From an uncultured bacterium (GTDB lineage: Bacteria; Bacillota; Clostridia; Lachnospirales; Lachnospiraceae), in NCBI GenBank assembly GCA_905214875.1, contig CAJMNR010000026.1, positions 1 through 60,478 on the forward strand: a DNA stretch of 60,478 bases, read 5' to 3'. The notes beneath the pieces are model-generated. The model had not been told where the DNA came from, did no database searches, and saw only the letters and a list, made by a program, of their open reading frames with translations. The translations under genes and the position numbers were made by a program. Every line of letters begins with the position of its first letter. Positions within the stretch are counted from its first letter, which is position 1. This document shows, piece by piece, positions 1 to 8,328 of the stretch.

Positions 1-60
1 AAGAAATTATGGGATATTAGTAAATATTTAATAGATTAGTACTAGGATAGGAAACCAGAA

Positions 61-87
61 AAACACCAAAAGGGTGTTTTTTTTTTG
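61..87 (+). terminator. Intrinsic terminator of a gene left of the window
   Basis: AACACC and GGGTGTT form a short stem around an AAAA loop, followed by a long T-tract. It probably ends a plus-strand gene upstream of the window. No convincing gene is seen between here and 487. Confidence 0.75.
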
Positions 88-335
88 CTTTTTTTGTGTG
101 CACAAAACACTTAGGTATGCTCAAAAGACAAAATTGAAATACAAATAGTGTGATGTTATTGACTATTATAGGTGCGGGATTAAAAAAATCAGAGCAATTC
201 AATTTCTGAGAATTGGTTACCAGCAGCGTATATTGTGAAATAATTATCTCTAATAGTAAAATAAAATATACATATAAAGAAATAAATGAAGATTATTGAA
301 GAAATTCCAGTGAAAAACGCATTATAGTATAAATA

Positions 336-356
336 AATTCTCAATAAATGAGAATT
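336..356. promoter_or_regulatory. Palindromic operator candidate upstream of the molybdoenzyme promoter
   Basis: AATTCTCA, five bases, then TGAGAATT: a perfect 8+8 inverted repeat. The sequence TGAGAATTGG recurs at 207-216. The centre (about 346) lies roughly 62 bases before the predicted transcription start of the 373-401 promoter, a position typical of activators that contact RNA polymerase from just upstream of -35. The regulator is unknown. Bases 88-335 otherwise show no feature I can support. Confidence 0.5.
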
Positions 357-372
357 GGAAATAAAATCCGTC

Positions 373-401
373 TTTCAAGAGCGTTATCCTTGTGATATAA
401 T
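373..401 (+). promoter_or_regulatory. Promoter of the molybdoenzyme/Moco operon
   Basis: TTTCAA (373-378), a 17-base spacer and TGATATAAT, an extended -10 with TATAAT at 396-401. The predicted start is near 408, leaving a leader of about 80 bases. In that leader GGTAAT (409-414) can pair with ATTACC (457-462). The leader does not look like a Moco riboswitch. Confidence 0.65.
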
Positions 402-487
402 TAACAAAGGTAATAAAAGTCGATTAATGTTGAATTATGACAATAATAGACGAGGCATTACCAAATAATACATTGTGAGGAAAATAG

Positions 488-2752
488 ATGTCTAAAGAAA
501 GTAAAATTGTTTCATTTTTTAACAATTTGAAACTTACAAGACGTAACTTCTTGAAAGTTTCTGCAGCGACAGCAACAGTAGCAGCTGTTACAACATTAAC
601 TGGATGTTCTTCAAAAGATGAAGAAGAAAAAGTGAATGATGATAAATATAACGTACCTGGATTAGAGGATGTAAAAGCATACGATAATTCAGGAGAATGG
701 AAAAAGAGTACTTGCCCAAGAAACTGTCACGATACTTGTGCAATCGAAACACAAGTAGTTGATGGAAAAGTGGTAAGAATCAAAGGGGCAAATAACCCTT
801 ATACAGCAGGTAACGTTTGCGTAAAGATGAATCACTACGTAAACTTCTTATATCACCCAGACCGTCTTCAATACCCAATGAAACGTGTTGGTAAAAAAGG
901 CGAAGGTAAATTCGAAAGAATTACTTGGGAAGAAGCATACAAGACAATTGCAGAAAGAACACAATCCATCGTGGATGAGTTCGGACCAAACTCCGTTCTT
1001 CCATATTGGTATTCAGGAACATTAGGATATATTTCAAATTATTCTATGTGTAAAAAGTTCTTTAATAAAATCGGTGCTTCCAGCCTTCTTACTACAATCT
1101 GTCTTGGAACTGGTGCAGCATTAATGCCATATACATTTGGTTCAGGTATTGGATGTGATCCAGAGGAATATGCCAATACTGATCTTTATGTATCATGGGG
1201 AACAAATGAAGCAGCGACTGCTGTACACTCTGTAAAATTCATTAAGGAGTTAAAAGAAAAAGGTGGAAAACTTATTGTTGTAAACCCACTTAAGACTCCT
1301 GTTGCTGAATGGGCTGATTTATACATCAGACCAAATGTTGGTTCTGATGCTGCATTAGCATTAGCAGTAGCAAACATCTTAATTCAAAAAGATATGATCG
1401 ACAAAGAATTTGTTGAAAAATATACTCATGGTTTTGAAGAATTAAAGAAAGAAGCTGCGAAATATACAATTGAAAAAGCAGTTGAAATTACAGGCGTTCC
1501 AGCAGAACAAATTGAACAATTTGCAGAAATGTACGGTAAGGTAGATGCTTCCATCTTAAGAATTGGTTATGGTATGCAACGTCATACAAATGGTGGTTCC
1601 ATGATGCGTGCCATCACATTCCTTCCAGCACTTACTGGTATGATTGGTAAAGCAAACAACGCAGGTATCGTATTTATCAACGATGGCTATTGGGCAGTTG
1701 ATTATGATCAACTTGGTGGAGCTAGCTTAAATAAAAATGAAAATCCACGTTCCATCAACATGGTTGATATCGGTAAAGCATTAACTGGTCAGCTTGAATC
1801 TACGAAGAAAGAGCCAATTAAGATGATGTTTGTATTCGATGCAAACCCATTATCATCTACTCCTAATACAGACTTAATCCGTAAAGGTTTAACTCGTGAT
1901 GATATCTTTACAGTAGTTCATGATATCTGGCATACAGAAACAGTTGATTATGCAGATATCGTTCTTCCAGCGACAACTCATTTCGAAGAAGAAGATGTAA
2001 ACCAAAACTACTTTGCATGGTATATCAACTACAATGAAAAAGCAGTTGATCCATTATTCGAAGCAAAATCTAACTATCAAATGTTCCAAGAATTAGCTGG
2101 ATACATGGGATTTGAAGATGAAGAATTCAAGACTACAATTCCAGAAGCGATTGAAGGATTACTTGCAGGTGCAGATAAGACAATCTTCGGTGGTCTTACT
2201 TATGAACAGTTAAAAGAAAATCACTGGCATAAGCTTACTCCAGGTGTTCCTTACGCAGATAGAAAATTTGCAACTCCATCTGGAAAAATCGAATTCTATT
2301 CTGAAACATTAAAAGAAGCAGGCTTACATCCAGTTGCTGAGTTTGTTGAACTTTTAGAGTCCAAGAAGGAATCACCAGAATTATATAAAAAATATCCATT
2401 ATACTTCTTATCAATGAGTACAAAGAACTTTATCAATGGACAGATGTCACAAATTGAACATGTTCGTGGATTATTCGGTGAATTCTATGCATTTATGAAT
2501 TCCGAGGATATGAAAGCTCGTGGTATCAAGGAAAATGATAAAGTAGTTGTGAAAAATGACCGTGGTCAATGCGAATTAGTGGCAAAAGCTGCTGATGAAA
2601 AAGTTCGTCCAGGTATTGTATTAGCATATTCAAATGCATGGCAAAAATACACAGGCGGAAATAACGTAAATGCAACTACACCAGATAGATTATCTGATAT
2701 CGGTGGAGGTTCCACATTCCACACGAACTTAGTAGAAGTGGTAAAAGCGTAA
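488..2752 (+). CDS. Tat-exported molybdopterin oxidoreductase (DMSO reductase family)
   Basis: Catalytic subunit of a bis-molybdopterin enzyme, 754 aa. The N-terminus has a twin-arginine motif TRRNFLK followed by a hydrophobic stretch ending in a lipobox-like LTGC, so the mature protein is probably a lipoprotein outside the membrane. Next comes a [4Fe-4S] motif, CPRNCHDTC with a fourth Cys about 27 residues on, then the family's long Mo-binding and C-terminal dinucleotide-binding regions. A Ser in GSGIG (about residue 219) is a possible Mo ligand, but I could not align it rigorously. The DmsB-like subunit, TorD chaperone and Tat genes downstream support an exported reductase. The substrate cannot be read from sequence; TMAO, DMSO or another oxyanion or organic acceptor are all possible. 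Confidence 0.9.
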   Translation: MSKESKIVSFFNNLKLTRRNFLKVSAATATVAAVTTLTGCSSKDEEEKVNDDKYNVPGLEDVKAYDNSGEWKKSTCPRNCHDTCAIETQVVDGKVVRIKGANNPYTAGNVCVKMNHYVNFLYHPDRLQYPMKRVGKKGEGKFERITWEEAYKTIAERTQSIVDEFGPNSVLPYWYSGTLGYISNYSMCKKFFNKIGASSLLTTICLGTGAALMPYTFGSGIGCDPEEYANTDLYVSWGTNEAATAVHSVKFIKELKEKGGKLIVVNPLKTPVAEWADLYIRPNVGSDAALALAVANILIQKDMIDKEFVEKYTHGFEELKKEAAKYTIEKAVEITGVPAEQIEQFAEMYGKVDASILRIGYGMQRHTNGGSMMRAITFLPALTGMIGKANNAGIVFINDGYWAVDYDQLGGASLNKNENPRSINMVDIGKALTGQLESTKKEPIKMMFVFDANPLSSTPNTDLIRKGLTRDDIFTVVHDIWHTETVDYADIVLPATTHFEEEDVNQNYFAWYINYNEKAVDPLFEAKSNYQMFQELAGYMGFEDEEFKTTIPEAIEGLLAGADKTIFGGLTYEQLKENHWHKLTPGVPYADRKFATPSGKIEFYSETLKEAGLHPVAEFVELLESKKESPELYKKYPLYFLSMSTKNFINGQMSQIEHVRGLFGEFYAFMNSEDMKARGIKENDKVVVKNDRGQCELVAKAADEKVRPGIVLAYSNAWQKYTGGNNVNATTPDRLSDIGGGSTFHTNLVEVVKA

Positions 2753-2777
2753 CGAAGATAAGGGAGAATAAGAATAT

Positions 2778-3299
2778 ATGTCGAAACAACTAGGATTTTT
2801 ACTAGATCAAAGATATTGTATTGGCTGTCAAGGCTGCCAGACTGCTTGTCAGGCAAGAAATAATTCGGATGCAACTGAAAGCTTACGAGTAGCAGAAAGT
2901 TTTGAAATCATCGATCAAGGACCATACCTTACAATGAGCTGTAACCACTGTGAAAAACCAGCTTGTGCTGAAGTTTGTCCAGTAGGTGCAATTTCTAAAA
3001 ATGAAAAGAATGGTATCGTTAGTACGAACCTTGACCTTTGTATCGGATGTAAAGCTTGTATCGGAGCATGTCCATACGATGCACCGAAATACAATGAAAC
3101 TACTAAGAAATCTCATAAATGTGATTTCTGTCAAGATCGTCTTGCAGCAGGCTTAGAACCAGCATGTGTTGAAGCTTGTCCAGTGAAAGTTCTTACTTAT
3201 GGAGATTTAGAAGAACTTGATAAAAAAGGCGTAAAAGAAGGTCATAACTTCGAGGTGCATGATACAGCACCAGCATTCCGTTTTATCGTAAGAAAATAA
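2778..3299 (+). CDS. DmsB/NrfC-like ferredoxin subunit, four [4Fe-4S] clusters
   Basis: 173 aa with four Cys groups: CIGCQGCQTAC, CNHCEKPACAEVC, CIGCKACIGAC and a last one starting CDFCQ and ending CVEAC. This order and spacing is that of the electron-transfer subunits of DMSO-reductase-type enzymes. It has no signal peptide, so it is probably exported with the Tat-tagged catalytic subunit 25 bases upstream. No DmsC/NrfD-type membrane partner follows, so its electron donor is unclear. Confidence 0.9.
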   Translation: MSKQLGFLLDQRYCIGCQGCQTACQARNNSDATESLRVAESFEIIDQGPYLTMSCNHCEKPACAEVCPVGAISKNEKNGIVSTNLDLCIGCKACIGACPYDAPKYNETTKKSHKCDFCQDRLAAGLEPACVEACPVKVLTYGDLEELDKKGVKEGHNFEVHDTAPAFRFIVRK

Positions 3300-3312
3300 T
3301 CGGAATCACTCA

Positions 3313-3346
3313 GGATAGTGTTGCAGATAATGCGCACTATCTTTTC
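3313..3346 (+). terminator. Hairpin with short T-tract between subunit genes
   Basis: GATAGTG (3314-3320) pairs with CACTATC (3335-3341), followed by TTTT. The short T-tract suggests a partial terminator or processing site that would lower expression of the genes after the two enzyme subunits. Confidence 0.5.
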
Positions 3347-3357
3347 AGCATTCATGT

Positions 3358-3383
3358 TAAGAAGCAAGTTTACTCGTTTCTTA
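3358..3383 (+). other. Second hairpin in the same intergenic gap
   Basis: TAAGAAGCAAGT and ACTCGTTTCTTA can form a nearly continuous stem with one G-U pair, one mismatch and a tiny loop. It lies about 40 bases before the next ribosome site (a G-rich run at 3416-3422). It may protect an mRNA end or act with the 3313-3346 hairpin. Confidence 0.4.
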
Positions 3384-3425
3384 CATTAATGCAACTTAAA
3401 ATGATTTTTATATCAGGGGGGGTAT

Positions 3426-4469
3426 ATGCTAGGAAACCTATTGTCTAAGTATATGATTAAGCAGTTGACTTCAGATAAGGTACCGACTGTTTATACAGAA
3501 AAATGTATGAATTCTAGGCAGAGGCGACAGTATTGTGAGGAATGTGTAAAAGCTTGTCCAAGTAAAGCTTTGGAATACAAAAAAGGCATTCATCTTTCTA
3601 AAGAGAAATGCACGAATTGCAATCTGTGTGCTGCAATTTGTCCTTCCGTAACCTTTGTGCCTATGATGGAGACACTTGAGCCGTTATACCGTAAGGTTCA
3701 TAATCAAAACGTGATTACGGTAGGATGTGAACAGGCGGAATCTGAAGCTACTATTAAAGTTGGATGCATTGGCGAACTGCCATGGGAGTTTTTAGCCTAT
3801 GTGGCACTGGATAAACAGCTTGTGCTGGATTTATCCCATTGCATTCAGTGTGAAAAAGATGTGATGAAGACGCTAGTTGAGAACAATCTGAAACGGTTAG
3901 AGGTATTTTTGCCAAACGAGCTGTATGAACAAAACGTGACCCTATCATATAAGAAGGAAACACAAATCGCAAACCAGCTTACAAGACGGGAGATGTTTAC
4001 CTATCTTGCAGGACAAGGGAAGAGCAGTGTAGCAAAGGCAGCCCCCTTTTTATTTCCTAAAAATGAGGATGCAAGAGTGTATCGTACACTATTGGTTGGA
4101 AAAGTTAAGCAATTGAATCAGGAAGAGAAAAAGAAATATGGTTGGAATTCTCTTCTAGTCACAACAAGCTGTTATGGATGTAAGACATGCGAAAAGCTTT
4201 GTCCACAGGAAGCAATTAAGATTGTGAATGAGGATGGAGCACATTACTTTACCCATAACTATGCAAAATGTACCCATTGTGGGATATGTAAAACAGTCTG
4301 TAACCAGGATGCCATTCGTTTTTCCTACAGTAAGAAGGATGGAAAGAGGATTATAACGGCATGTGAGATTACAGTAAGAAATTGTATAATCTGCAATGAT
4401 CCGATTCCAGAATCGGAAGATGGATTATGTATTATTTGCAGAAAAAAGAAAAATAGGGGGATGAGATAG
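3426..4469 (+). CDS. Multi-cluster Fe-S protein of the molybdoenzyme operon
   Basis: 347 aa. The N-terminal part has ferredoxin-type Cys groups (CEECVKACP, CTNCNLCAAICP). A middle part of about 170 residues contains isolated Cys. A C-terminal pair of clusters follows (CYGCKTCEKLCP, CTHCGICKTVC). The last 30 residues hold two CxxC pairs (CIIC, CIIC), possibly a small metal knuckle. There is no signal peptide or membrane segment, so it is cytoplasmic. Its place between the enzyme subunits and the TorD chaperone suggests an electron carrier or an assembly factor for the exported enzyme. I do not recognise a named family. Confidence 0.75.
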   Translation: MLGNLLSKYMIKQLTSDKVPTVYTEKCMNSRQRRQYCEECVKACPSKALEYKKGIHLSKEKCTNCNLCAAICPSVTFVPMMETLEPLYRKVHNQNVITVGCEQAESEATIKVGCIGELPWEFLAYVALDKQLVLDLSHCIQCEKDVMKTLVENNLKRLEVFLPNELYEQNVTLSYKKETQIANQLTRREMFTYLAGQGKSSVAKAAPFLFPKNEDARVYRTLLVGKVKQLNQEEKKKYGWNSLLVTTSCYGCKTCEKLCPQEAIKIVNEDGAHYFTHNYAKCTHCGICKTVCNQDAIRFSYSKKDGKRIITACEITVRNCIICNDPIPESEDGLCIICRKKKNRGMR

Positions 4470-4470
4470 G

Positions 4471-5130
4471 GTGGAACAAAAAGAGTTATTACTTGAGTAT
4501 ATGGAATACCGCTGCAGCGTGTATTACAGTCTGAAGACGTTATTTATTAAAGAAGCCACAATGGCGCAGATTCGTCAGATTATGAAAAGCTGCAAGAAAG
4601 CAGAGTGTTTTGAAGGAATGTCAGACGCTGAACGCGCGTATATTGAGTATTTCTCGTCAATAGAGGACGAGCAGGTAAAAGAAATCCGTCAGGAGATGAA
4701 GCCGGAATATGCAAGATTATTCCTTGGACCTAATAAGTTAATCGCACCTCCTTATGAATCGGTGTACCGTTCCCATAATCAATGCGTCTATGGTAAGGAA
4801 ACAAATCATGTAAAGCAGTTTTATATTAATGCGGGAATGGAATTAAAAGAAAAGGTAAAGATTCCGGAAGATTTTATTGGAACAGAACTTGAATTTATGT
4901 ATTGGATGAGCCATCGCATGTTTCAGGCATTACAAAATAGTGAAGATGAACTTGCTATTAAAATGGCAGTGTATCAGTATGAATTCCTTGTTCAGCACCT
5001 ATTAGAATGGGTGCCACAGTTTGCAAAAGACGTTGTGGAAGGAACAACGATGGAGTATTTTAAGGTGGCAGCAGCATATCTTGAACAATTTTTAAAAGAG
5101 GATGTTTCATTCCTAGAATCATTTAAATAG
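4471..5130 (+). CDS. TorD/DmsD-family molybdoenzyme chaperone
   Basis: 219 aa, GTG start one base after the previous stop. It is an all-helical protein carrying the family segment YARLFLGPNK...PPYESVY (residues about 85-110). Such chaperones bind the Tat signal of their partner enzyme and hold it until cofactor insertion is complete. Here the partner is clearly the Tat-tagged oxidoreductase at 488, and the tat genes follow directly. Confidence 0.85.
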   Translation: MEQKELLLEYMEYRCSVYYSLKTLFIKEATMAQIRQIMKSCKKAECFEGMSDAERAYIEYFSSIEDEQVKEIRQEMKPEYARLFLGPNKLIAPPYESVYRSHNQCVYGKETNHVKQFYINAGMELKEKVKIPEDFIGTELEFMYWMSHRMFQALQNSEDELAIKMAVYQYEFLVQHLLEWVPQFAKDVVEGTTMEYFKVAAAYLEQFLKEDVSFLESFK

Positions 5131-5143
5131 AAAAGGAGCAGAC

Positions 5144-5404
5144 ATGAAACTCAGTGTATTAGAACTATTTGTAGTTTTCGTAGTCGCATTTGTAGTAATT
5201 GGCCCGGATAAAATGCCAGTGTATCTTAAAAAAGGAGTCAAGCTCCTAAAAGAGATGAAAAGCTATACAAGCAAATTGACAGAAGAGGTCAATGAGACAA
5301 TCTCAGAGCCGCTTAAGGAAACAGCTGCACCGATCAAGGATATTGCGGATGAAATCACTAAGCCGCTAGAAGAAGTAAAAGAATCAATCAAAAACATTAT
5401 TTAA
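5144..5404 (+). CDS. TatA/TatB-like translocase protein (TatB-like)
   Basis: 86 aa: one N-terminal membrane helix, the FVVIGPDKMP hinge, then a long charged amphipathic tail with many Glu/Lys. The VIGP-xx-P hinge and the long tail resemble TatB more than TatA, while the true TatA is the next gene. Strong AAGGAG ribosome site. Gram-positive Tat systems usually lack a separate TatB, so the role is inferred from sequence type only. Confidence 0.75.
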   Translation: MKLSVLELFVVFVVAFVVIGPDKMPVYLKKGVKLLKEMKSYTSKLTEEVNETISEPLKETAAPIKDIADEITKPLEEVKESIKNII

Positions 5405-5431
5405 TTATAAAGAATAGAATGGAGAACTAAT

Positions 5432-5608
5432 ATGTTTGGAAAAATTGGAGTACCTGAATTAATCGTTATCTTTGCAATTGTTTTAGTAGTATTTGGACCA
5501 AAACAATTACCGAAATTAGGAGAAACTTTTGGTAAAACAATCAAAGGCTTCCGTAACGGAATGGAATTAAATGAAGATGAATCTGAAAAAGCTGACAAAG
5601 AAATTTAG
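5432..5608 (+). CDS. tatA: TatA, short twin-arginine translocase pore subunit
   Basis: 58 aa. It begins MFGKIGVPELIVIF, has the VVFGPKQLPKLGE hinge, then an amphipathic helix GKTIKGFRNG and a short acidic tail. This matches the TatA family closely. A GGAG ribosome site precedes the ATG. The 3' end overlaps the tatC start by 38 bases in another frame. Confidence 0.85.
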   Translation: MFGKIGVPELIVIFAIVLVVFGPKQLPKLGETFGKTIKGFRNGMELNEDESEKADKEI

Positions 5609-6338
5609 TAAGAAAAAGGACGAGGCAACAAGCCTCTCTAGTCACTTAAAAGAGTTAAGAAAAAGAATCGTGGCAATTGCAATTGTATTTATAATACTTG
5701 TTATTCCAGCATTTGAAGTGGCGCCATATATCGTAGAGTATTTTGTAGATATCGCGGTGAAATATGGTTACAACCTGATTTATCTGGCACCGGCAGAGCT
5801 GTTTACCCAGTATATCAAGGTAACGCTTGTTATAAGTTTTAGTGCCTTACTGCCGTTTATCTTTTATCAGATCTGGTCATTTTGTAGACCTGGCCTTAAG
5901 AAAAAAGAGAATGGATATTTTATTAGCGCGGTAGTATTTGGATTTATTTCATTTATTGTCGGAGTGGTATTTGCTTACTTTACTATATTACCGTTTATGC
6001 TGCAATTCTTTTTCAGTGTAAATATATCGTCCACGATTACAGCAAATATTTCGGTAAGCAACTATATTAGTTTTATCTTGTCAACGTTACTTACATTTGG
6101 ACTTATTTTTGAAATGCCGGTAATAATAAGTATATTGACAGCGCTTGGAATATTAAAATCTAGCTTTTTAGAAAAAGGCAGAAAGGCAATTATTGTACTG
6201 ATTTTCTTTATATGTGCAATCATTACGCCACCTGATATCGTATCACAAATCATGGTAGCGCTTCCAATGATTTTATTATATCAATTTAGTATTGGAATCA
6301 GCCGTCTTATTGAAAAGAATAAAAAGAAACAAGAGTAA
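5571..6338 (+). CDS. tatC: TatC, twin-arginine translocase receptor
   Basis: 255 aa, six predicted membrane segments, with the N-terminal SLSSHLKELRKRI motif typical of TatC. It binds the twin-arginine signal and works with the two small proteins just upstream. The ATG at 5571 lies inside tatA (another at 5577 is possible), which suggests coupled translation. Placing the export machinery inside the operon of one substrate suggests a dedicated system. Confidence 0.9.
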   Translation: MKMNLKKLTKKFSKKKDEATSLSSHLKELRKRIVAIAIVFIILVIPAFEVAPYIVEYFVDIAVKYGYNLIYLAPAELFTQYIKVTLVISFSALLPFIFYQIWSFCRPGLKKKENGYFISAVVFGFISFIVGVVFAYFTILPFMLQFFFSVNISSTITANISVSNYISFILSTLLTFGLIFEMPVIISILTALGILKSSFLEKGRKAIIVLIFFICAIITPPDIVSQIMVALPMILLYQFSIGISRLIEKNKKKQE

Positions 6339-6356
6339 GTGAAAAGGAAAATGGAA

Positions 6357-6842
6357 ATGGAAAGAACGTTTAGTCATTTTGATGCCAACGGAAATGCAAT
6401 TATGGTAGATGTTTCAGGAAAAGAAAATACAAGCCGTACGGCAATTGCAAGAGGAGAAATCCAGGTTGGTAAAGAAATTATGGCGGCAGTAAAAGGCGGC
6501 ACGGTGAAAAAGGGAGATGTCCTTGGTGTTGCCAGAGTCGCTGGAATTATGGCAGTTAAGAATACGTCATCCATGATTCCGATGTGTCATCCGCTTATGA
6601 TACAAAAATGCAGCGTTGACTTTGAACTAGACGAAGTGAACAGTCAGATTGCTGCAATCTGCCAGGTAAAAGTAGAAGGAAAGACTGGAGTAGAGATGGA
6701 AGCATTGACCGGTGCAACAGCTGCACTTCTTACCATCTATGATATGTGTAAGGCAATTGATAAATCCATGGTATTAAAAGAAATCTACCTAGTAGAAAAA
6801 ACAGGTGGAAAAAGCGGTCATTATAAAGCAGAGATAAAATAG
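6357..6842 (+). CDS. moaC: MoaC, cyclic pyranopterin monophosphate synthase
   Basis: About 161 aa from ATG 6357 (GTG 6339 and ATG 6351 are in frame upstream; the AAAAGG at 6342-6347 is best spaced for 6357). It contains MVDVSGKENTSR near the start, MCHPLMI (substrate-binding His) and GVEMEALTGA, all MoaC hallmarks. With MoaA it carries out the first step of molybdopterin synthesis from GTP. It starts directly after tatC. Confidence 0.93.
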   Translation: MERTFSHFDANGNAIMVDVSGKENTSRTAIARGEIQVGKEIMAAVKGGTVKKGDVLGVARVAGIMAVKNTSSMIPMCHPLMIQKCSVDFELDEVNSQIAAICQVKVEGKTGVEMEALTGATAALLTIYDMCKAIDKSMVLKEIYLVEKTGGKSGHYKAEIK

Positions 6843-6853
6843 GAAGGTTAAGG

Positions 6854-7825
6854 ATGAGAGATTCTTATGGAAGAGTAATCGATTATGTTAGGATTTCCTT
6901 AACAGATCGATGTAATTTACGATGTGTATATTGTGTGCCGGAAGATGGGCCAGAATATGCTGAATCAACTAAAGTACTTACAGATGAGGAAATTCTTAGG
7001 CTTTGCAAAGTACTTGGATCTGTTGGCGTTAAGAAAATCAAGCTGACAGGAGGAGAACCTCTTCTTCGTAAAAGTACCCCTTCGCTGATTTATAAAATGA
7101 AACAGCTTCCGGGAATTGAGCAGGTTACGCTTACGACAAACGGCGTTTTACTGGAAGATAGAATAGAAGAGCTTGTTGCATCGGGCTTAGATGCAATCAA
7201 TATCAGTCTTGACCATCTGGATGAGAAAGAGTACGAAAAGATTACAAGAAGAAATGAACTTGGCCGTGTGCTAAGGGGATTAAATAAAGCAATGGAATAT
7301 GAGTCCTTACAAGTGAAAATCAATTGTGTCCCAATTGCGGCAGATGAAGAGCAAATCATTAAGCTTGCTTCTCTTGCAAAAACAAGCAATATGCATGTAA
7401 GATTTATCGAGATTATGCCAATTGGTATGGGAAAACATATGAAATCGCTTACAGAGGATGAGATTCTTACAATTCTAAATAATAAGTTTGGTGCGTTAGA
7501 GCCATATAACAAGCAGTTAGGTAACGGCCCTAGCCATTATTATAAAATCGATGGATTTCAAGGAAAGATTGGATTCATCAGTGCAATCAGCCATAAGTTT
7601 TGTGATGATTGTAATCGTGTCAGAGTTACGTCTGAAGGTTTCTTAAAAACTTGCCTGCAGTATGAGATGGGTGCAGACTTAGCACCATATCTAGCGGAAG
7701 GGAACGAAGAAGAACTAAAAGAAGTAATTCTTAGCGCATTAGAAAATAAGCCAAAGGGACATAAGTTCCATGAGGAAAAAGAAGGAAAGGAAGAGCATCG
7801 AGGGATGTCTCAAATTGGTGGCTAA
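6854..7825 (+). CDS. moaA: MoaA, GTP 3',8-cyclase (radical SAM)
   Basis: 323 aa. The N-terminal radical-SAM cluster motif is C20-x3-C24-x2-C27 (CNLRCVYC). The second cluster is C250-x2-C253-x13-C267, the exact MoaA spacing. The chain ends in Gly-Gly (SQIGG), the tail that MoaA needs for activity. It acts with MoaC encoded just upstream. Confidence 0.95.
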   Translation: MRDSYGRVIDYVRISLTDRCNLRCVYCVPEDGPEYAESTKVLTDEEILRLCKVLGSVGVKKIKLTGGEPLLRKSTPSLIYKMKQLPGIEQVTLTTNGVLLEDRIEELVASGLDAINISLDHLDEKEYEKITRRNELGRVLRGLNKAMEYESLQVKINCVPIAADEEQIIKLASLAKTSNMHVRFIEIMPIGMGKHMKSLTEDEILTILNNKFGALEPYNKQLGNGPSHYYKIDGFQGKIGFISAISHKFCDDCNRVRVTSEGFLKTCLQYEMGADLAPYLAEGNEEELKEVILSALENKPKGHKFHEEKEGKEEHRGMSQIGG

Positions 7826-8317
7826 ATGATACGTGTAGCGATTATTACCTCCAGTGATTCCGGTTATGCGGGAATAAGAGAGGACGTTAGTGGTCCGGTA
7901 ATCCGCGAAATAGTTATGAAAGAAGGATATCAGGTAGTAGAGGAGCTTCTACTTCCTGATGAATTAGAACAATTAAAAGAAGCAATGAGTAAGATCGCCG
8001 ATGAAAATAAAGCAGATTTGATCCTGACAACAGGTGGGACTGGTTTTTCCATGCGAGACTGCATGCCGGAAGCAACTCATGCAATTGCAGATAGAATGGT
8101 TCCGGGAATTCCAGAAGCGATGCGTTTTTATAGCATGCAGTTTACAAAGCGTGCCATGTTAAGCCGTGCAGCTGCAGGAATCCGTAAGGAGACATTGATT
8201 GTTAACCTTCCGGGAAGTCCGAAGGCAGTTAGGGAATGCTTAGAATTTATCATCAGTGAGTTAACGCACGGAGTAGAAATCTTAGTCGGAAGTGCCAAAG
8301 ATTGTGCTAGAAAATGA
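7826..8317 (+). CDS. MogA/MoaB-family molybdopterin adenylyltransferase
   Basis: 163 aa, starting on the base after the moaA stop. It has the TTGGTGFSMRDCMPEAT substrate loop and VNLPGSPKAVRECL near the end, both typical of MogA/MoaB proteins that adenylate molybdopterin before metal insertion. MogA and MoaB are hard to separate by eye. Confidence 0.88.
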   Translation: MIRVAIITSSDSGYAGIREDVSGPVIREIVMKEGYQVVEELLLPDELEQLKEAMSKIADENKADLILTTGGTGFSMRDCMPEATHAIADRMVPGIPEAMRFYSMQFTKRAMLSRAAAGIRKETLIVNLPGSPKAVRECLEFIISELTHGVEILVGSAKDCARK

Positions 8318-8328
8318 GGATATAGAGT

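Noticed and set aside
17..202. Minus-strand open frame before the molybdoenzyme operon
   Set aside because: It runs across a terminator and T/A-rich sequence, has no ribosome site and reads as low-complexity residues.
408..487. Possible Moco riboswitch in the leader of the molybdoenzyme operon
   Set aside because: The leader is only about 80 bases with a single weak GGTAAT/ATTACC pairing, too small and lacking the conserved pattern.
3300..3425. Fourth copy of the terminator-associated repeat after the 3313-3346 hairpin
   Set aside because: The sequence after this hairpin shares only short fragments (ACTCGTTTCTTAC) with the repeat, not the TTTACGCGG start or CCAAAG hairpin.
7090..7512. Minus-strand 140-codon frame inside moaA
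   Set aside because: It is a shadow of the moaA reading frame, which has all catalytic cysteines, and it has no ribosome site.
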